The notes under the pieces were generated by a model, which ran no database searches, had not been told where the DNA came from, and saw only the letters and a program-made list of their open reading frames with translations. Of a DNA stretch of 64,000 nt, positions 20,465-29,804 are shown piece by piece. The stretch comes from Accumulibacter sp. (lineage in GTDB: Bacteria; Pseudomonadota; Gammaproteobacteria; Burkholderiales; Rhodocyclaceae), in the NCBI GenBank assembly GCA_024235715.1, contig JACKLW010000008.1, positions 1 to 64,000 of the forward strand, read 5' to 3'. The position numbers and the translations under genes were made by a program. Position 1 is the first letter of the stretch; each line of letters opens with the position of its first letter.

Positions 20465-21163
20465 ATGAGCGAACATCTCAGCAAGCAGTTCGATCTTGAA
20501 CTGGAACATATCCGGACGCGCATCCTGCAGATGGGCGGCCTGGTCGAAAGTCAGGTGCAGGCAGCGATAGAGGCCTTCAGCAGCGGCGATCTGGCGGCCA
20601 TGCAGCAGATCGTCGAAGGCGACCGCGAGGTGGACGCCTGCGAGGTGGCCATCGATGAGGACTGCACGCTGTTGATCGCCCGTCGGCAACCGACGGCACG
20701 CGATCTGCGCCTGGTGATGGCCGTTTCGCGCATCGTCACCGACCTCGAGCGGGTCGGCGACAAGGCGGCGAAGATTGCCAGCATGGCGCGCAATTTTCAC
20801 CGGGGCGGCAGCCGGCGTATCCCGAGATTGTCCGATATCCAGAATTGCGCGCGCCTGGCCACCGAGATGTTGCGCAGTGCGCTTGACTCGCTGGCACGCA
20901 TGGACGTCGCTACTGCCCGCCAGGTCATCGGCGCCGACAAGGCGATCGATGCCTCGTTCAACGCCATCCTGCGGCAGCTGATCACCTACATGATGGAGGA
21001 TCCGCGGACGATCAGCGAAGCACTGGATATCGTGTGGATTGCGAAGGCCATCGAACGCGTCGGCGATCACGCGTCGAACATCGCCGAGAATGTCATCTAC
21101 GTCGTCAGCGGCGATGATGTTCGCCACACCGGCGCCGCACGCATGAAAGCGGACCAGTCGTGA
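20465..21163 (+). CDS. phoU: Phosphate-specific transport system accessory protein PhoU
   Basis: A 232-aa protein of two three-helix PhoU repeats. The acidic metal-binding motifs are IVTDLERVGDKAAKIA in repeat one and AIERVGDHASNIAENVIYVV in repeat two, both intact. PhoU couples the Pst transporter to the PhoR sensor and represses the Pho regulon when phosphate is ample. The start MSEHLSKQFD follows the usual family N terminus (E. coli: LNKHISGQFN). The stop overlaps the GTG of phoB. The pst genes are not in this window. Confidence 0.95.
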   Translation: MSEHLSKQFDLELEHIRTRILQMGGLVESQVQAAIEAFSSGDLAAMQQIVEGDREVDACEVAIDEDCTLLIARRQPTARDLRLVMAVSRIVTDLERVGDKAAKIASMARNFHRGGSRRIPRLSDIQNCARLATEMLRSALDSLARMDVATARQVIGADKAIDASFNAILRQLITYMMEDPRTISEALDIVWIAKAIERVGDHASNIAENVIYVVSGDDVRHTGAARMKADQS

Positions 21164-21888
21164 CACGATCGGATACGACCAGCCTGCCGCGCGTTCTCGT
21201 CGTCGAGGACGACAAGGGTATTCAGGAATTGCTGCGCTTCGCGCTCCTGCGCGGTGGTTACGAGCCGCTTTGCGCCGATAGCGCCGAACACGCCGAAACC
21301 CTTCTGCGCGAGACGCTGCCGGATATCGCCCTGATCGACTGGATGCTGCCCGGCCAGTCGGGTCTGGCGCTGACCGGCAAACTGCGCAACGAGTCGCGTA
21401 CGCGCAGCCTGCCGGTCATCCTGCTGACGGCCCGCGGCGAAGAGGGCGACCGCATTGCCGGGCTCGAAGGTGGCGCCGACGACTACGTCGTCAAGCCGTT
21501 CAGTCCGAAGGAACTGCTGGCGCGGGTGCAGGCAGTGCTGCGGCGTTGCTCGCCGGAGCATGTCAAGGGTACACTGAGCGCCGGACCGATAACGCTCGAT
21601 ACGGTCAGTCATGAAGCCAGAGTCGATGGCCAGCAGATTACCCTGACGCCGACCGAGTTCCGGCTTCTGCGCTTTCTGATGGCCAATCCCGGGCGTGTCT
21701 ACTCGCGTCAGCAGCTGCTCGACAACGTCTGGGGGGATCATGTCTACATTGAAGACCGCACCGTCGATATTCACATCCGGCGTTTGCGGGTCGCCCTTGG
21801 CACGGCGGGCGAGCAGATGGTCGCAACCGTTCGCGGCGCCGGCTACAAGATGAGCGCCCCGCCCGGACCGAAGTTTCCCGACTCGTGA
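21160..21888 (+). CDS. phoB: Phosphate regulon response regulator PhoB
   Basis: A 242-aa OmpR-family regulator. The receiver domain has the acidic pair (VVEDDKG), the phosphoacceptor Asp60 (LIDWMLPGQSG), and the Thr/Lys switch residues (LLTARGEE, YVVKPFSPKEL). The C-terminal winged helix ends YIEDRTVDIHIRRLRVAL. It activates pst, pho and related genes under phosphate limitation. GTG start overlaps phoU and its stop overlaps phoR, giving a coupled three-gene unit. Confidence 0.95.
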   Translation: MTRSDTTSLPRVLVVEDDKGIQELLRFALLRGGYEPLCADSAEHAETLLRETLPDIALIDWMLPGQSGLALTGKLRNESRTRSLPVILLTARGEEGDRIAGLEGGADDYVVKPFSPKELLARVQAVLRRCSPEHVKGTLSAGPITLDTVSHEARVDGQQITLTPTEFRLLRFLMANPGRVYSRQQLLDNVWGDHVYIEDRTVDIHIRRLRVALGTAGEQMVATVRGAGYKMSAPPGPKFPDS

Positions 21889-23207
21889 CCCGCCTTGGGG
21901 CGTCGTTCGCGAAGCTCCTGCTGAGAGGCGTCCTGCCGATTGCCTTTCTCGCTCTGCTCGCCTGGTTGAGTCATGGACCGGCCTGGGCCTGGGCGATCGC
22001 TGCGCTCGGCTGTACTCTGCTCGTTTGCGTGCAGACGCGGCAGCTGGCCGCGCTGGCAGCCTGGCTCGACGCGCCGGCGAGCGACGCATTCCCGCAAGCC
22101 GGTGGCGCCTGGGGCGAAGTGCTCGGCAAGCTCGCGCACAGGCTGGACGACGAGGCGCACCAGCGTGAGGCAGTCGAAGCGCGGCTGCGCTCCTTCCGGG
22201 GCGCCATGGACGCCGTGCCCGACGGACTGGTGATTCTCGACGCGGGCCATCGCATCCAGTGGAGCAATCGTGCCGCCGCTGCGCATCTGGGAATCCGCTT
22301 GCCGCGCGATAAAGAGGTGATGATCGAACACCTGGTGCGCACACCGGGCTTCGCCGAGTACCTGGCCGGTGCCGATACGCAGGGCACGTTCGTGCTGCAG
22401 GCGCTGGCGGCACGAACGCGCGTCTACACGATCCGGGTGGTTCCCCTCGGTGACGCCAACAAGCTGCTGGTCAGCCTCGACGTGACCGATGCACGGCGCG
22501 TCGAATCGATGCGCAGCACCTTCGTCGCCAACGTTTCCCACGAATTGCGCACGCCATTGACCGTGGTCAGCGGTTTCCTCGAGTACTTCACCGACGACGG
22601 CGCGGTGGACGCCGAACAGCGCCAGCAGTTTGCGCGGCTGATGAGTGACCAGACGGCGCGCATGCTGACTCTGGTCGATGACCTGCTGACCTTGTCGCGG
22701 CTGGAAGCGGAAGACGCGCCAGCGAGCGAGGAGGACGTCGATATGGCCGATCTCATGGAACAACTGCTGGCCGAAGGACAAAGTCTTAGTGATGGCCGCC
22801 ATCAGCTCGCCGTGACTTGCGCCGGGCCGGCCTTGCGCGGCAACCGCAAGGAACTGCACAGCGCCTTCGGCAACCTGGTCTCAAACGCCATCCGCTACAC
22901 GCCGGCGGGCGGCGCGATTCGCATCGAATGGGCGGTGGTCGACGGCCGTGGCGTCTTTTCGGTGTGTGATTCCGGCGTCGGTGTCGCGGCCAAACACCTG
23001 CCGCGCCTGACCGAGCGCTTCTACCGCGTCGACCGTGGCCGCTCGCGCGACACCGGCGGCACCGGTCTCGGCCTGGCCATCGTCAAGCACATACTCCTGC
23101 GCCACCAGGCAACCCTGAGCATCGAGTCGGAACTCGGCGCTGGCAGTACCTTCAGCGCCGTGTTTCCGGACTGGCGGCTGCCATCGGCAGGCAGAGCCGT
23201 GGCCTGA
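21885..23207 (+). CDS. phoR: Phosphate regulon sensor histidine kinase PhoR
   Basis: A 440-aa kinase with two N-terminal membrane helices (residues about 8-50), a short linker, a PAS domain (about 95-195, starting FRGAMDAVPDGLVILD), the HisKA H-box with His219 in NVSHELRTPLTVVSG, and the HATPase catalytic domain with N, G1 and G2 boxes (GNLVSNAIRYTP, DSGVGV, GGTGLGLAIVKH). It phosphorylates PhoB when phosphate is scarce. Order PhoU-PhoB-PhoR instead of phoBR alone occurs in other betaproteobacteria. Confidence 0.94.
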   Translation: MTRLGASFAKLLLRGVLPIAFLALLAWLSHGPAWAWAIAALGCTLLVCVQTRQLAALAAWLDAPASDAFPQAGGAWGEVLGKLAHRLDDEAHQREAVEARLRSFRGAMDAVPDGLVILDAGHRIQWSNRAAAAHLGIRLPRDKEVMIEHLVRTPGFAEYLAGADTQGTFVLQALAARTRVYTIRVVPLGDANKLLVSLDVTDARRVESMRSTFVANVSHELRTPLTVVSGFLEYFTDDGAVDAEQRQQFARLMSDQTARMLTLVDDLLTLSRLEAEDAPASEEDVDMADLMEQLLAEGQSLSDGRHQLAVTCAGPALRGNRKELHSAFGNLVSNAIRYTPAGGAIRIEWAVVDGRGVFSVCDSGVGVAAKHLPRLTERFYRVDRGRSRDTGGTGLGLAIVKHILLRHQATLSIESELGAGSTFSAVFPDWRLPSAGRAVA

Positions 23208-23240
23208 GCGAGCGACCGTCGGCGTCCTTCTGGCGCTGGA

Positions 23241-24353
23241 TCAGCCGCCACCGGCCCAGTCGTCTGCCGGCGGCTGCTCGCCGTAGGGCTGCTCGCGAAC
23301 CGCTTTCTCGCCGTAGGCATCGGTTGGCAGCTCTTGCCGCATCGCGTTGATCAGGCTGCGCTCGATCTGCCCGTGGATGTGATCGATGCCGGCCAGCACC
23401 CCGCTGCCCCGGTTCTCGAACAGCCGCTGCCACATCTCGTTCTCCGCTGCGCGCAGACTCTCGCGCAACTCGCCTTCCAGCGCCGGTACTTCCTGCGCGT
23501 GGGCGATGGCACCGAAACCGGCAGCGCCGAGCGAAATCACCGCCCCGGCAACGCCGCCGACTGCGGCAGCGGCCGCACTGGCTCCGCTGCTGAGTGCCAG
23601 CCGCTCGATGAGTCTTTCGGCAGCGCGTTCGGCAACCGGCGATATCCGCGTCTGCGAGGGCAAGGCATCGAGGCCATCCCCTTCCTCGCGCACTCTCTCG
23701 AGCAGGGTGGCATAAGCGGGCAGATCGGCAACTGGCTCGCTGTGGACGAGCTGATAGAGCGATGCGTCCTGTCCGCCAGGCGTCGCGGCAGAAATCGCCG
23801 AAATGGCCTGCAGCCGGTGATCGAAGCGCGCTGCCGGTACGCCGTAGCGCTCCGGGATACCCTGCAGGCGCTCGGCGAGGAGCCGGACATAAAGGGTGGT
23901 CGCCTGCGCCATGATCGCCTTTGGGTCGATCTCCTCGGAGACCGGCGTGAGAACGCGCTCCTGGTACTGCTCCTGCAGATAGGCAGCCAGCCGAGCCACC
24001 GGATCGTCGCCAACCTTGTACCAGGCGACCTTGATCGCCAGCCACTGCTGCGTCCAATAGCCCGTGTACCAGGGAACGAACTCGTCCTCGCCGAGTGCAT
24101 GCACCCGGCTCAGCCACTCCGCCATGAAGCCGTGCGCGTAATTTTCGGCGGCGTCCCGCGCCGCCAGGGACGCCGCGCCGACGTCGCGATCGACCTGCCG
24201 CCAGGTATCTGCCGATACGTAGACCGGCGGCGCCGGTTCGCTCCGGCGCCCCGATCCCGAGCAGCCGGCCAGGGATACGATCAGCAATACGGTCAGCACG
24301 GCGATCCGGGGATGGATCGCCAAGACCAATGTCTTGTAGAATGAATTCGGCAT
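23241..24353 (-). CDS. Lipoprotein of unknown function
   Basis: About 370 aa, starting MPNSFYK at 24353. A lipobox LAGC with lipidation cysteine at residue 31 follows a hydrophobic stretch, so the protein should be anchored in a membrane facing the periplasm. The body is mainly helical and acidic. Residues about 260-300 form a small-residue hydrophobic segment (ASAAAAAVGGVAGAVISL) that could insert into or span a membrane. No family is recognised. It converges on phoR and is divergent from the ecotin gene; neither neighbour suggests a role. Confidence 0.75.
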   Translation of the reverse strand: MPNSFYKTLVLAIHPRIAVLTVLLIVSLAGCSGSGRRSEPAPPVYVSADTWRQVDRDVGAASLAARDAAENYAHGFMAEWLSRVHALGEDEFVPWYTGYWTQQWLAIKVAWYKVGDDPVARLAAYLQEQYQERVLTPVSEEIDPKAIMAQATTLYVRLLAERLQGIPERYGVPAARFDHRLQAISAISAATPGGQDASLYQLVHSEPVADLPAYATLLERVREEGDGLDALPSQTRISPVAERAAERLIERLALSSGASAAAAAVGGVAGAVISLGAAGFGAIAHAQEVPALEGELRESLRAAENEMWQRLFENRGSGVLAGIDHIHGQIERSLINAMRQELPTDAYGEKAVREQPYGEQPPADDWAGGG

Positions 24354-24544
24354 TTCTTGCCTGGTGGCCTGTGCGTCCGTCGGAACCGGCTGCCTCGGAG
24401 CTGTCATTGCTGCTGCAATTATAGGCGGCGGACTACTGGCCTGTTGCGGACAGGCGAGCCGGCGTGCCGGCGGCGACCGCTGCGCAGATGTGCGGGCAGG
24501 GCTTGTCCGGCTTCTCCCGTGACGTTCTTCCGTATGGAGAGAGA

Positions 24545-25021
24545 GTGAAAACGATTCGTCGACTGCTCACCCTGTGTTTGCTGATGGCATTGCCGCTGGC
24601 GCAGGCAGCGGACAGCATGAAGGCCTTTCCGGCCGCCGGGAAGGGAATGCTCCGGCATGTCCTGCAGCTTCCCGCACAGGCTGACGAGGCTGATTTCAAG
24701 GTCGAGCTGCTGGCCGGCAGGACGGTCGATGTGGACCCGGGGAATCGCTACTTCTTCGCCGGAAAGATCAGCAAGGAGACCATCGAGGGCTGGGGTTTCC
24801 CGCGTTACATGGTCAGCCAGCTGGGGCCGCTGGCCGGAACGCGGATGGCGATCGATCCGGACTCGCCAAAGATCAAACGCTTTGTCAGCCTTGGCGGCGA
24901 GCCCTGTCTGATTCGCTACAACAGCCGCCTGCCGGTCGTGGTGTACGCGCCCGAAGGCGTTGAAGTGCGTTATCGCGTGTGGCGCGCCGGACCCGAAACG
25001 CAGCCGATCGACCGGGGTTGA
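24545..25021 (+). CDS. eco: Ecotin-family serine protease inhibitor
   Basis: A 158-aa periplasmic inhibitor with a signal peptide cleaved near AQAAD (residue 22). Conserved ecotin blocks are present: FPAAGKGMLRHVLQLP, KVELLAGRTVDVD, ETIEGWGFPRYMV, and RYNSRLPVVVYAPEGVEVRYRVWRAG. Alignment with E. coli ecotin places the reactive bond at Arg100-Met101 (GTRMAID against STMMACP), so P1 is Arg, not Met. Both cysteines of the E. coli disulphide are absent. GTG start is supported by GGAGAGAG immediately upstream. It should inhibit trypsin-like proteases, but this is inferred. Confidence 0.9.
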   Translation: MKTIRRLLTLCLLMALPLAQAADSMKAFPAAGKGMLRHVLQLPAQADEADFKVELLAGRTVDVDPGNRYFFAGKISKETIEGWGFPRYMVSQLGPLAGTRMAIDPDSPKIKRFVSLGGEPCLIRYNSRLPVVVYAPEGVEVRYRVWRAGPETQPIDRG

Positions 25022-25180
25022 GCAGGCGCCGCCAGCTGCCGCCGGAGGGCTCGTCGAGGCCGCGACCTCTGCCTGGCTGCAGTAGCCGTTCGGCCGCTGA
25101 ATCGGGCCCCGGCAACACGCGCGGCGGCCGGCGGCGAACGGCGTGAACGGTGTCAGACACGCCTGTAATCGGTTTCGGAA

Positions 25181-26422
25181 ATGAATCCGAGGCGTCGCCG
25201 CTTCGTGTTCGGCGCGCTGGCGGCCGGCGGCGTCGGGCTGTCGGCTCTGGTCGCGCTGCGCTCGCCGCTGCTGTTCAACGATTGCCGGACGCAGCTGCCA
25301 AAGACGGCTGCGACGCACGACCTGATCGAGTCGGCCTGGGCAGGGGTCGATGCGCGGCGCTTTCTCGATTGTCACGTGCATCTGGTCGGAACCGGCGATT
25401 CCGGTAGCGGCATCGAGGTCAATCCGCGGATGTCGAGCCTGTTTCACCCGCTGCAGTATGCGCAGCGCCTCTTCTACCTGAATGCCGGCTGCGTCCACGA
25501 CGCGCCGGGACGCATCGACGATAGCTACGTCGAGCGCATGCAGAACCTGGTCGATGGTCTGCGGCCGGGTAGCAGACTGCTGCTCCTGGCCTTCGATCGC
25601 TTCCACGACGAGCAGGGGCGTGCCGACCCGCTGCGCAGTTCCTTCTACGTCCCCGATGCCTATGCGCAGGCCGTTGCCGCAAGCCATCCGGAGACTTTCG
25701 CCTGGGCGGCGTCGATTCATCCCTATCGCACCGATTGCGTCGACGCGCTGGCTGCCGCGGAACGCAGCGGCGCGCTGGCCGTCAAGTGGCTGCCGCCGGC
25801 AATGGGCATCGATCCCTCGTCGCCACGCTGCGATCGTTTCTATGCCGCGCTCGCCGCTCACCGCCTGCCGCTGATCAGCCACGCCGGCGAGGAGAAGGCC
25901 GTGCATGGCGCCGGCCAGGAAGCGCTTGGCAATCCGCTGCTCCTGCGACGGGCGCTGGACCACGGCGTGCGGGTCGTGGTCGCCCATTGCGCTTCGCTGG
26001 GCAGCGCGGTCGACCTCGACGACGGGCCGAACGGTCCGCTGCTGCCGTGCTTCGATCTCTTTTCCCGGCTGATGGGCGAGGCGCGTTATGAGAAACTGCT
26101 GTTCGCCGACATCTCGGCGCTGACCCTGCGCAATCGCAGCGCCGAAATCGTGCGCACGGTCATCGAGCGCAGTGAATGGCATCCGCGCCTGCTGAATGGT
26201 TCCGACTATCCCTTGCCGGGTATCGTGCCGCTGATCTCTCCTGCCGAGTTCGCCGAGCGTGGCATGTTGCTGCCCGCCGCGGTGCCGGTGCTGGAGGTGA
26301 TCCGGCAGCATAACCCGCTGCTTTTCGATTTCGTTCTCAAGCGACAGCTGTCGGCGGGCGCGCACCGCTTTGTGGCGTCCATCTTCGAAACGCGCGCCTT
26401 CTTTGAAAGGAAGACTGCATGA
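25181..26422 (+). CDS. Metal-dependent amidohydrolase-like protein with export signal
   Basis: A 413-aa protein. It starts with an arginine-rich, hydrophobic leader (RRRRFVFGALAAGGVGLSALVAL) resembling a Tat-type signal or anchor. The body is an amidohydrolase-2-like TIM barrel, with metal-binding HVH at LDCHVHLVG, a second His in LISHAGEE, a third in VVVAHCASLG and the catalytic Asp in LLNGSDYPLPG. The substrate is unknown. Its stop overlaps the ATG of the MFS-acyltransferase gene, suggesting a joint, possibly lipid-related, task. Confidence 0.8.
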   Translation: MNPRRRRFVFGALAAGGVGLSALVALRSPLLFNDCRTQLPKTAATHDLIESAWAGVDARRFLDCHVHLVGTGDSGSGIEVNPRMSSLFHPLQYAQRLFYLNAGCVHDAPGRIDDSYVERMQNLVDGLRPGSRLLLLAFDRFHDEQGRADPLRSSFYVPDAYAQAVAASHPETFAWAASIHPYRTDCVDALAAAERSGALAVKWLPPAMGIDPSSPRCDRFYAALAAHRLPLISHAGEEKAVHGAGQEALGNPLLLRRALDHGVRVVVAHCASLGSAVDLDDGPNGPLLPCFDLFSRLMGEARYEKLLFADISALTLRNRSAEIVRTVIERSEWHPRLLNGSDYPLPGIVPLISPAEFAERGMLLPAAVPVLEVIRQHNPLLFDFVLKRQLSAGAHRFVASIFETRAFFERKTA

Positions 26423-28302
26423 GTTCCCAGTTCGCCCTGCTCAAGACCCGTCGCTTCGCACCGTTCTTCGGCACGCAGTTTCTCGGCGCCTTCAACGACA
26501 ACCTCTTCAAGAACGCACTCGTCGTCCTGCTCACTTTTCAGGCAGCGAGCTGGACGACGCTGACGCCCGAGGTGTTGACCAATCTGGCTGCAGGCATCTT
26601 CATCCTGCCCTTCTTTCTCTTCTCGGCCACCGCCGGGCAGTTGGCCGACAAGTACGACAAGGCCTGGCTGGCGCGCCTGACCAAGCTGCTCGAAATCGTG
26701 ATCATGGTTTTCGCCCTGCTCGGCTTCGTGATGCACAGCCTCGAAGTGCTGCTCGCGGCGCTGTTCCTGCTTGGCCTGCAGTCAGCGCTGTTCGGGCCGG
26801 TCAAGTACGCCATCCTGCCGCAGCACCTGCACGAGGGCGAACTGGTCGGCGGCAATGCGCTGGTCGAGTCAGGGACTTTTGTCGCCATCCTGATCGGCAC
26901 TCTGGTCGGCGGCCTGCTGGCCGGCGCGGCGGGCCATCCGGTCTGGGTCGCCTTCGCCGGGCTGGTCGTCGCGGTAATCGGCTATCTGTGCAGCCGCGGC
27001 ATCCCGGCGGCGCCGGCGCCGGCGCCGCAGCTGGTTGTCGGTCTCAACCCGTTTTCCGAAACCTGGCGCAACATCGGCTTCGCGCGTGAAAACCGCACCG
27101 TCTTCCTGTCGATTCTCGGAATCTCCTGGTTCTGGCTTTACGGGGCACTGTTCCTGGCGCAGTTTCCGGTGTATTCGAAGAGTGTTCTCGGTGGCAGCGA
27201 GACGACGGTGACCCTGTTGCTGTCGGTGTTCACCGTCGGCATCGGTCTTGGCTCGCTGCTCTGTGATCGACTGTCGGCCGGGCATGTCGAGATCGGCCTG
27301 GTGCCTTTCGGTTCCATCGGTCTGACCATCTTCGGAATCGATATCGCACTGGCGTCGCCCGAGTTGCTTCCTGCCGGCGCACCGCTGCCGCTTGCCGGCA
27401 TCCTCGCCATGCACGAGACCTGGCGGGTGCTCTTCGACCTGTTCGCACTCGGCGTGTTCGGCGGCTTTTTCATCGTGCCGCTGTATGCACTCATCCAGTT
27501 GCGCAGCATGCCGGACCAGCGGGCGCGAATCATCGCCGCCAACAACATCCTGAATGCGCTGTTCATGGTCTGCGGTGCTCTCGCCGCTGCCGGCTTGCTG
27601 GGCAACGGCATTTCGATTCCCGCGCTGTTCGCCATCGCCGCCCTGTGCAATGCCGCGGTGGCGGTCTACATCTACAGCCTGGTGCCCGAGTTCATGCTGC
27701 GCTTCATCGCCTGGCTGCTGATCCACTCGGTGTACCGCCTGCAGACGAAAGGCCTGGAAAACATTCCGGAGGAAGGGCCGGCGGTGCTGGTCTGCAACCA
27801 TGTCAGCTTTGTCGATCCCATCGTCATCGCCGCTGCGAGCCGGCGGCCGATCCGTTTCGTGATGGATCACCGAATCTATCGCATGCCGCTGATCAGCTTC
27901 GTCTTTCGCCACATGCACACCATCCCGATCGCACCCGCGCGGGAAGATGCGGCGATGATGGAAGCCGCCTTCGAGGAAGTCGCGCGGGCGCTCGCGGAGG
28001 GTGAGCTGGTGGCCATCTTTCCCGAAGGGCGTATTACCGACAACGGCGACATCTGCCCCTTCCGCCCGGGCGTGCAGCGGATTGTCGGACAGACCCCGGT
28101 GGCGGTGGTGCCGATGGCGCTGCAAGGGCTTTGGGGCAGCTTCTTCAGTCGCAAGGGCGGACCGGCAATGAGCAAGCCGCGGCGCCTGCTGGGACTGTTC
28201 CGGAACATCGCGTTGAACGTTGGCGCGGCGGTGGCCCCCGGGGAGGCGACGCCGGAGCGGCTGCGCGAGGCTGTTGCGGGCCTGCGTGGCGACTCGGAGT
28301 AG
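26419..28302 (+). CDS. Fusion of an LplT-like MFS transporter and a PlsC-type acyltransferase
   Basis: A 627-aa two-domain protein. Residues about 1-420 are an MFS transporter with about 12 helices, close to lysophospholipid transporter LplT (opening FAPFFGTQFLGAFNDNLFKNALVVLLTFQ). Residues about 430-625 are a 1-acyl-glycerol-3-phosphate acyltransferase domain with the HX4D motif (NHVSFVD) and FPEGRIT. It probably flips lysophospholipids inward and reacylates them, repairing the membrane. Unlike the Aas-containing three-domain proteins there is no AMP-binding (acyl-ACP synthetase) domain, so the acyl donor must be ready-made. ATG overlaps the upstream stop. Confidence 0.9.
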   Translation: MSSQFALLKTRRFAPFFGTQFLGAFNDNLFKNALVVLLTFQAASWTTLTPEVLTNLAAGIFILPFFLFSATAGQLADKYDKAWLARLTKLLEIVIMVFALLGFVMHSLEVLLAALFLLGLQSALFGPVKYAILPQHLHEGELVGGNALVESGTFVAILIGTLVGGLLAGAAGHPVWVAFAGLVVAVIGYLCSRGIPAAPAPAPQLVVGLNPFSETWRNIGFARENRTVFLSILGISWFWLYGALFLAQFPVYSKSVLGGSETTVTLLLSVFTVGIGLGSLLCDRLSAGHVEIGLVPFGSIGLTIFGIDIALASPELLPAGAPLPLAGILAMHETWRVLFDLFALGVFGGFFIVPLYALIQLRSMPDQRARIIAANNILNALFMVCGALAAAGLLGNGISIPALFAIAALCNAAVAVYIYSLVPEFMLRFIAWLLIHSVYRLQTKGLENIPEEGPAVLVCNHVSFVDPIVIAAASRRPIRFVMDHRIYRMPLISFVFRHMHTIPIAPAREDAAMMEAAFEEVARALAEGELVAIFPEGRITDNGDICPFRPGVQRIVGQTPVAVVPMALQGLWGSFFSRKGGPAMSKPRRLLGLFRNIALNVGAAVAPGEATPERLREAVAGLRGDSE

Positions 28303-28392
28303 GCGGCGCGCGAATGTGCCTGCCGTCATCGTACCTGCGGGACTCGGCGAGCTGCCAGCGGCGAGGACAGGCAGACGGGTTAGAATGGCGGT

Positions 28393-29289
28393 ATGCGATT
28401 CTCCGGCTCATTACTGCGCCAGCGCCTGGACCTCTACGAGCGCCTGATGCGGCTCGACAGACCGATCGGCATCCTGCTGCTGCTCTGGCCGACGCTGTGG
28501 GGTTTATGGCTTTCGGCGCTGGGCAGGCCGGACTGGCTGGTGGTCTGGATTTTCGTCCTCGGCACCGTGCTGATGCGCTCGGCCGGTTGCGTGATCAACG
28601 ACCTCGCCGACCGCGATTTCGACCCGCACGTGGCGCGCACCAGCCAGCGACCGCTGGCTGCCGGCACCGTGACGGTACGCGAAGCCTGGCTGCTCTTCGC
28701 CGCACTGGTCGGCTGTGCCCTGCTGGTCGTCCTGCCGCTACGCAGCTGGCTGCTCGCCGGCCTTTGTGTTACGGCGCTGTTTCTCGCCGCAAGCTATCCC
28801 TTCACCAAGCGTTTCCTGGCGATTCCACAGGCCTATCTCGGCGTCGCCTTCGGTTTCGGCATCCCGATGGCCTATGCCGCGCAGCTCGGAACTGTGCCCG
28901 CGGAAGCCTGGTGGCTGCTGCTGGCAAACGTCCTCTGGGCGATCGCCTACGATACCGAGTATGCGATGGTCGACCGCGCCGATGACCTGAAGATCGGCAT
29001 CCGGACGTCGGCAATCACCTTCGGCAGGGCAGATGTCGCCGCCGTGATGCTGTGCTACGCGCTGGCATTGGGTCTGATCGGCGCGGTCGGCCACGCGCTC
29101 GGCCGCGGCGGCCTGTTCTACGCCGGCCTGGTGGTGGCGGCAGCGATTGCCGGCTACCATTACACGCTGATCAGGGAACGCAGTCCGGAGCGCTGCTTCA
29201 AGGCCTTCCTGCACAACAACTGGTTCGGCGCCAGCGTCTTTGCCGGCATCGCCCTCGACTTTCTTGCCTCGAAAGGGATTTCCGCATGA
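28393..29289 (+). CDS. ubiA: 4-hydroxybenzoate polyprenyltransferase UbiA
   Basis: A 298-aa integral membrane prenyltransferase of ubiquinone synthesis. Both aspartate motifs are intact: NDLADRDFD in the first and [12 protein letters not shown] in the second, with about nine helices. It joins 4-hydroxybenzoate to the polyprenyl diphosphate tail. A TAGAAT hexamer lies only 7 bases before the ATG, so a very short or absent leader is possible. It is followed 4 bases into its own end by the heme-protein gene. Confidence 0.95.
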   Translation: MRFSGSLLRQRLDLYERLMRLDRPIGILLLLWPTLWGLWLSALGRPDWLVVWIFVLGTVLMRSAGCVINDLADRDFDPHVARTSQRPLAAGTVTVREAWLLFAALVGCALLVVLPLRSWLLAGLCVTALFLAASYPFTKRFLAIPQAYLGVAFGFGIPMAYAAQLGTVPAEAWWLLLANVLWAIAYDTEYAMVDRADDLKIGIRTSAITFGRADVAAVMLCYALALGLIGAVGHALGRGGLFYAGLVVAAAIAGYHYTLIRERSPERCFKAFLHNNWFGASVFAGIALDFLASKGISA

Positions 29290-29720
29290 AGGCCATTCTG
29301 TCTTGTGCACTGCTGCTCATGGCGTACGCGGTGCACGCTGCCGATGCCGAGGATGCGCGGCTGCTGGCGCCGCTGCCGCCGGCGGCAGAAGTGACGCTGC
29401 GCGCCGAGATGCGCGCCAACCTGCTGGCCCTCAACGAGATCCTCGGCCTGGTTGCGGCCGGCAAGTTGCAGGAGGCCGGCCAGATCGCCGAGCAGGAACT
29501 TGGTGTCTCGGCGATGGGCAAGCATCGCAACCTGCCTTTCGAAGCCCGTCCCGGACCGCACATGCCTCCGGCGATGCACAGCATCGGTATGGACGGGCAC
29601 CGCGCAGCCAGCAAGTTTGCGCGCATCGCCGCCACCGGTGACCGCGACGGGACGATTGCCGCGCTGCCCTCGCTGACCGGCGCCTGCGTTTCCTGTCACT
29701 ACGCCTACCGCCTTCGCTAG
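29286..29720 (+). CDS. Small periplasmic c-type haem protein
   Basis: A 144-aa protein with a signal peptide (cleavage near VHAADA, about residue 19) and a single haem-binding CVSCH motif close to the C terminus (about residues 135-139). The helical body before the motif, with the haem site at the end, resembles cytochrome c'-type proteins. It starts inside the end of ubiA (ATGA overlap), so it is cotranscribed with a quinone-biosynthesis gene. Its electron partner is not known. Confidence 0.75.
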   Translation: MKAILSCALLLMAYAVHAADAEDARLLAPLPPAAEVTLRAEMRANLLALNEILGLVAAGKLQEAGQIAEQELGVSAMGKHRNLPFEARPGPHMPPAMHSIGMDGHRAASKFARIAATGDRDGTIAALPSLTGACVSCHYAYRLR

Positions 29721-29804
29721 CCGGGCAGGGCAGTCGCTGCCCGCGCGTCTGCTGCGCTCGACGGCGAGCACCGGCAGCGCTGGCGGCACGGAGGAGACAG
29801 AGTG

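Noticed and set aside
28381-28386. A TAGAAT -10 giving a leaderless ubiA transcript
   Set aside because: No -35 element and one hexamer alone is too weak to claim a promoter.
29721-29750. A terminator after the small haem protein gene
   Set aside because: GGGCAG...CTGCCC can pair but there is no T run.
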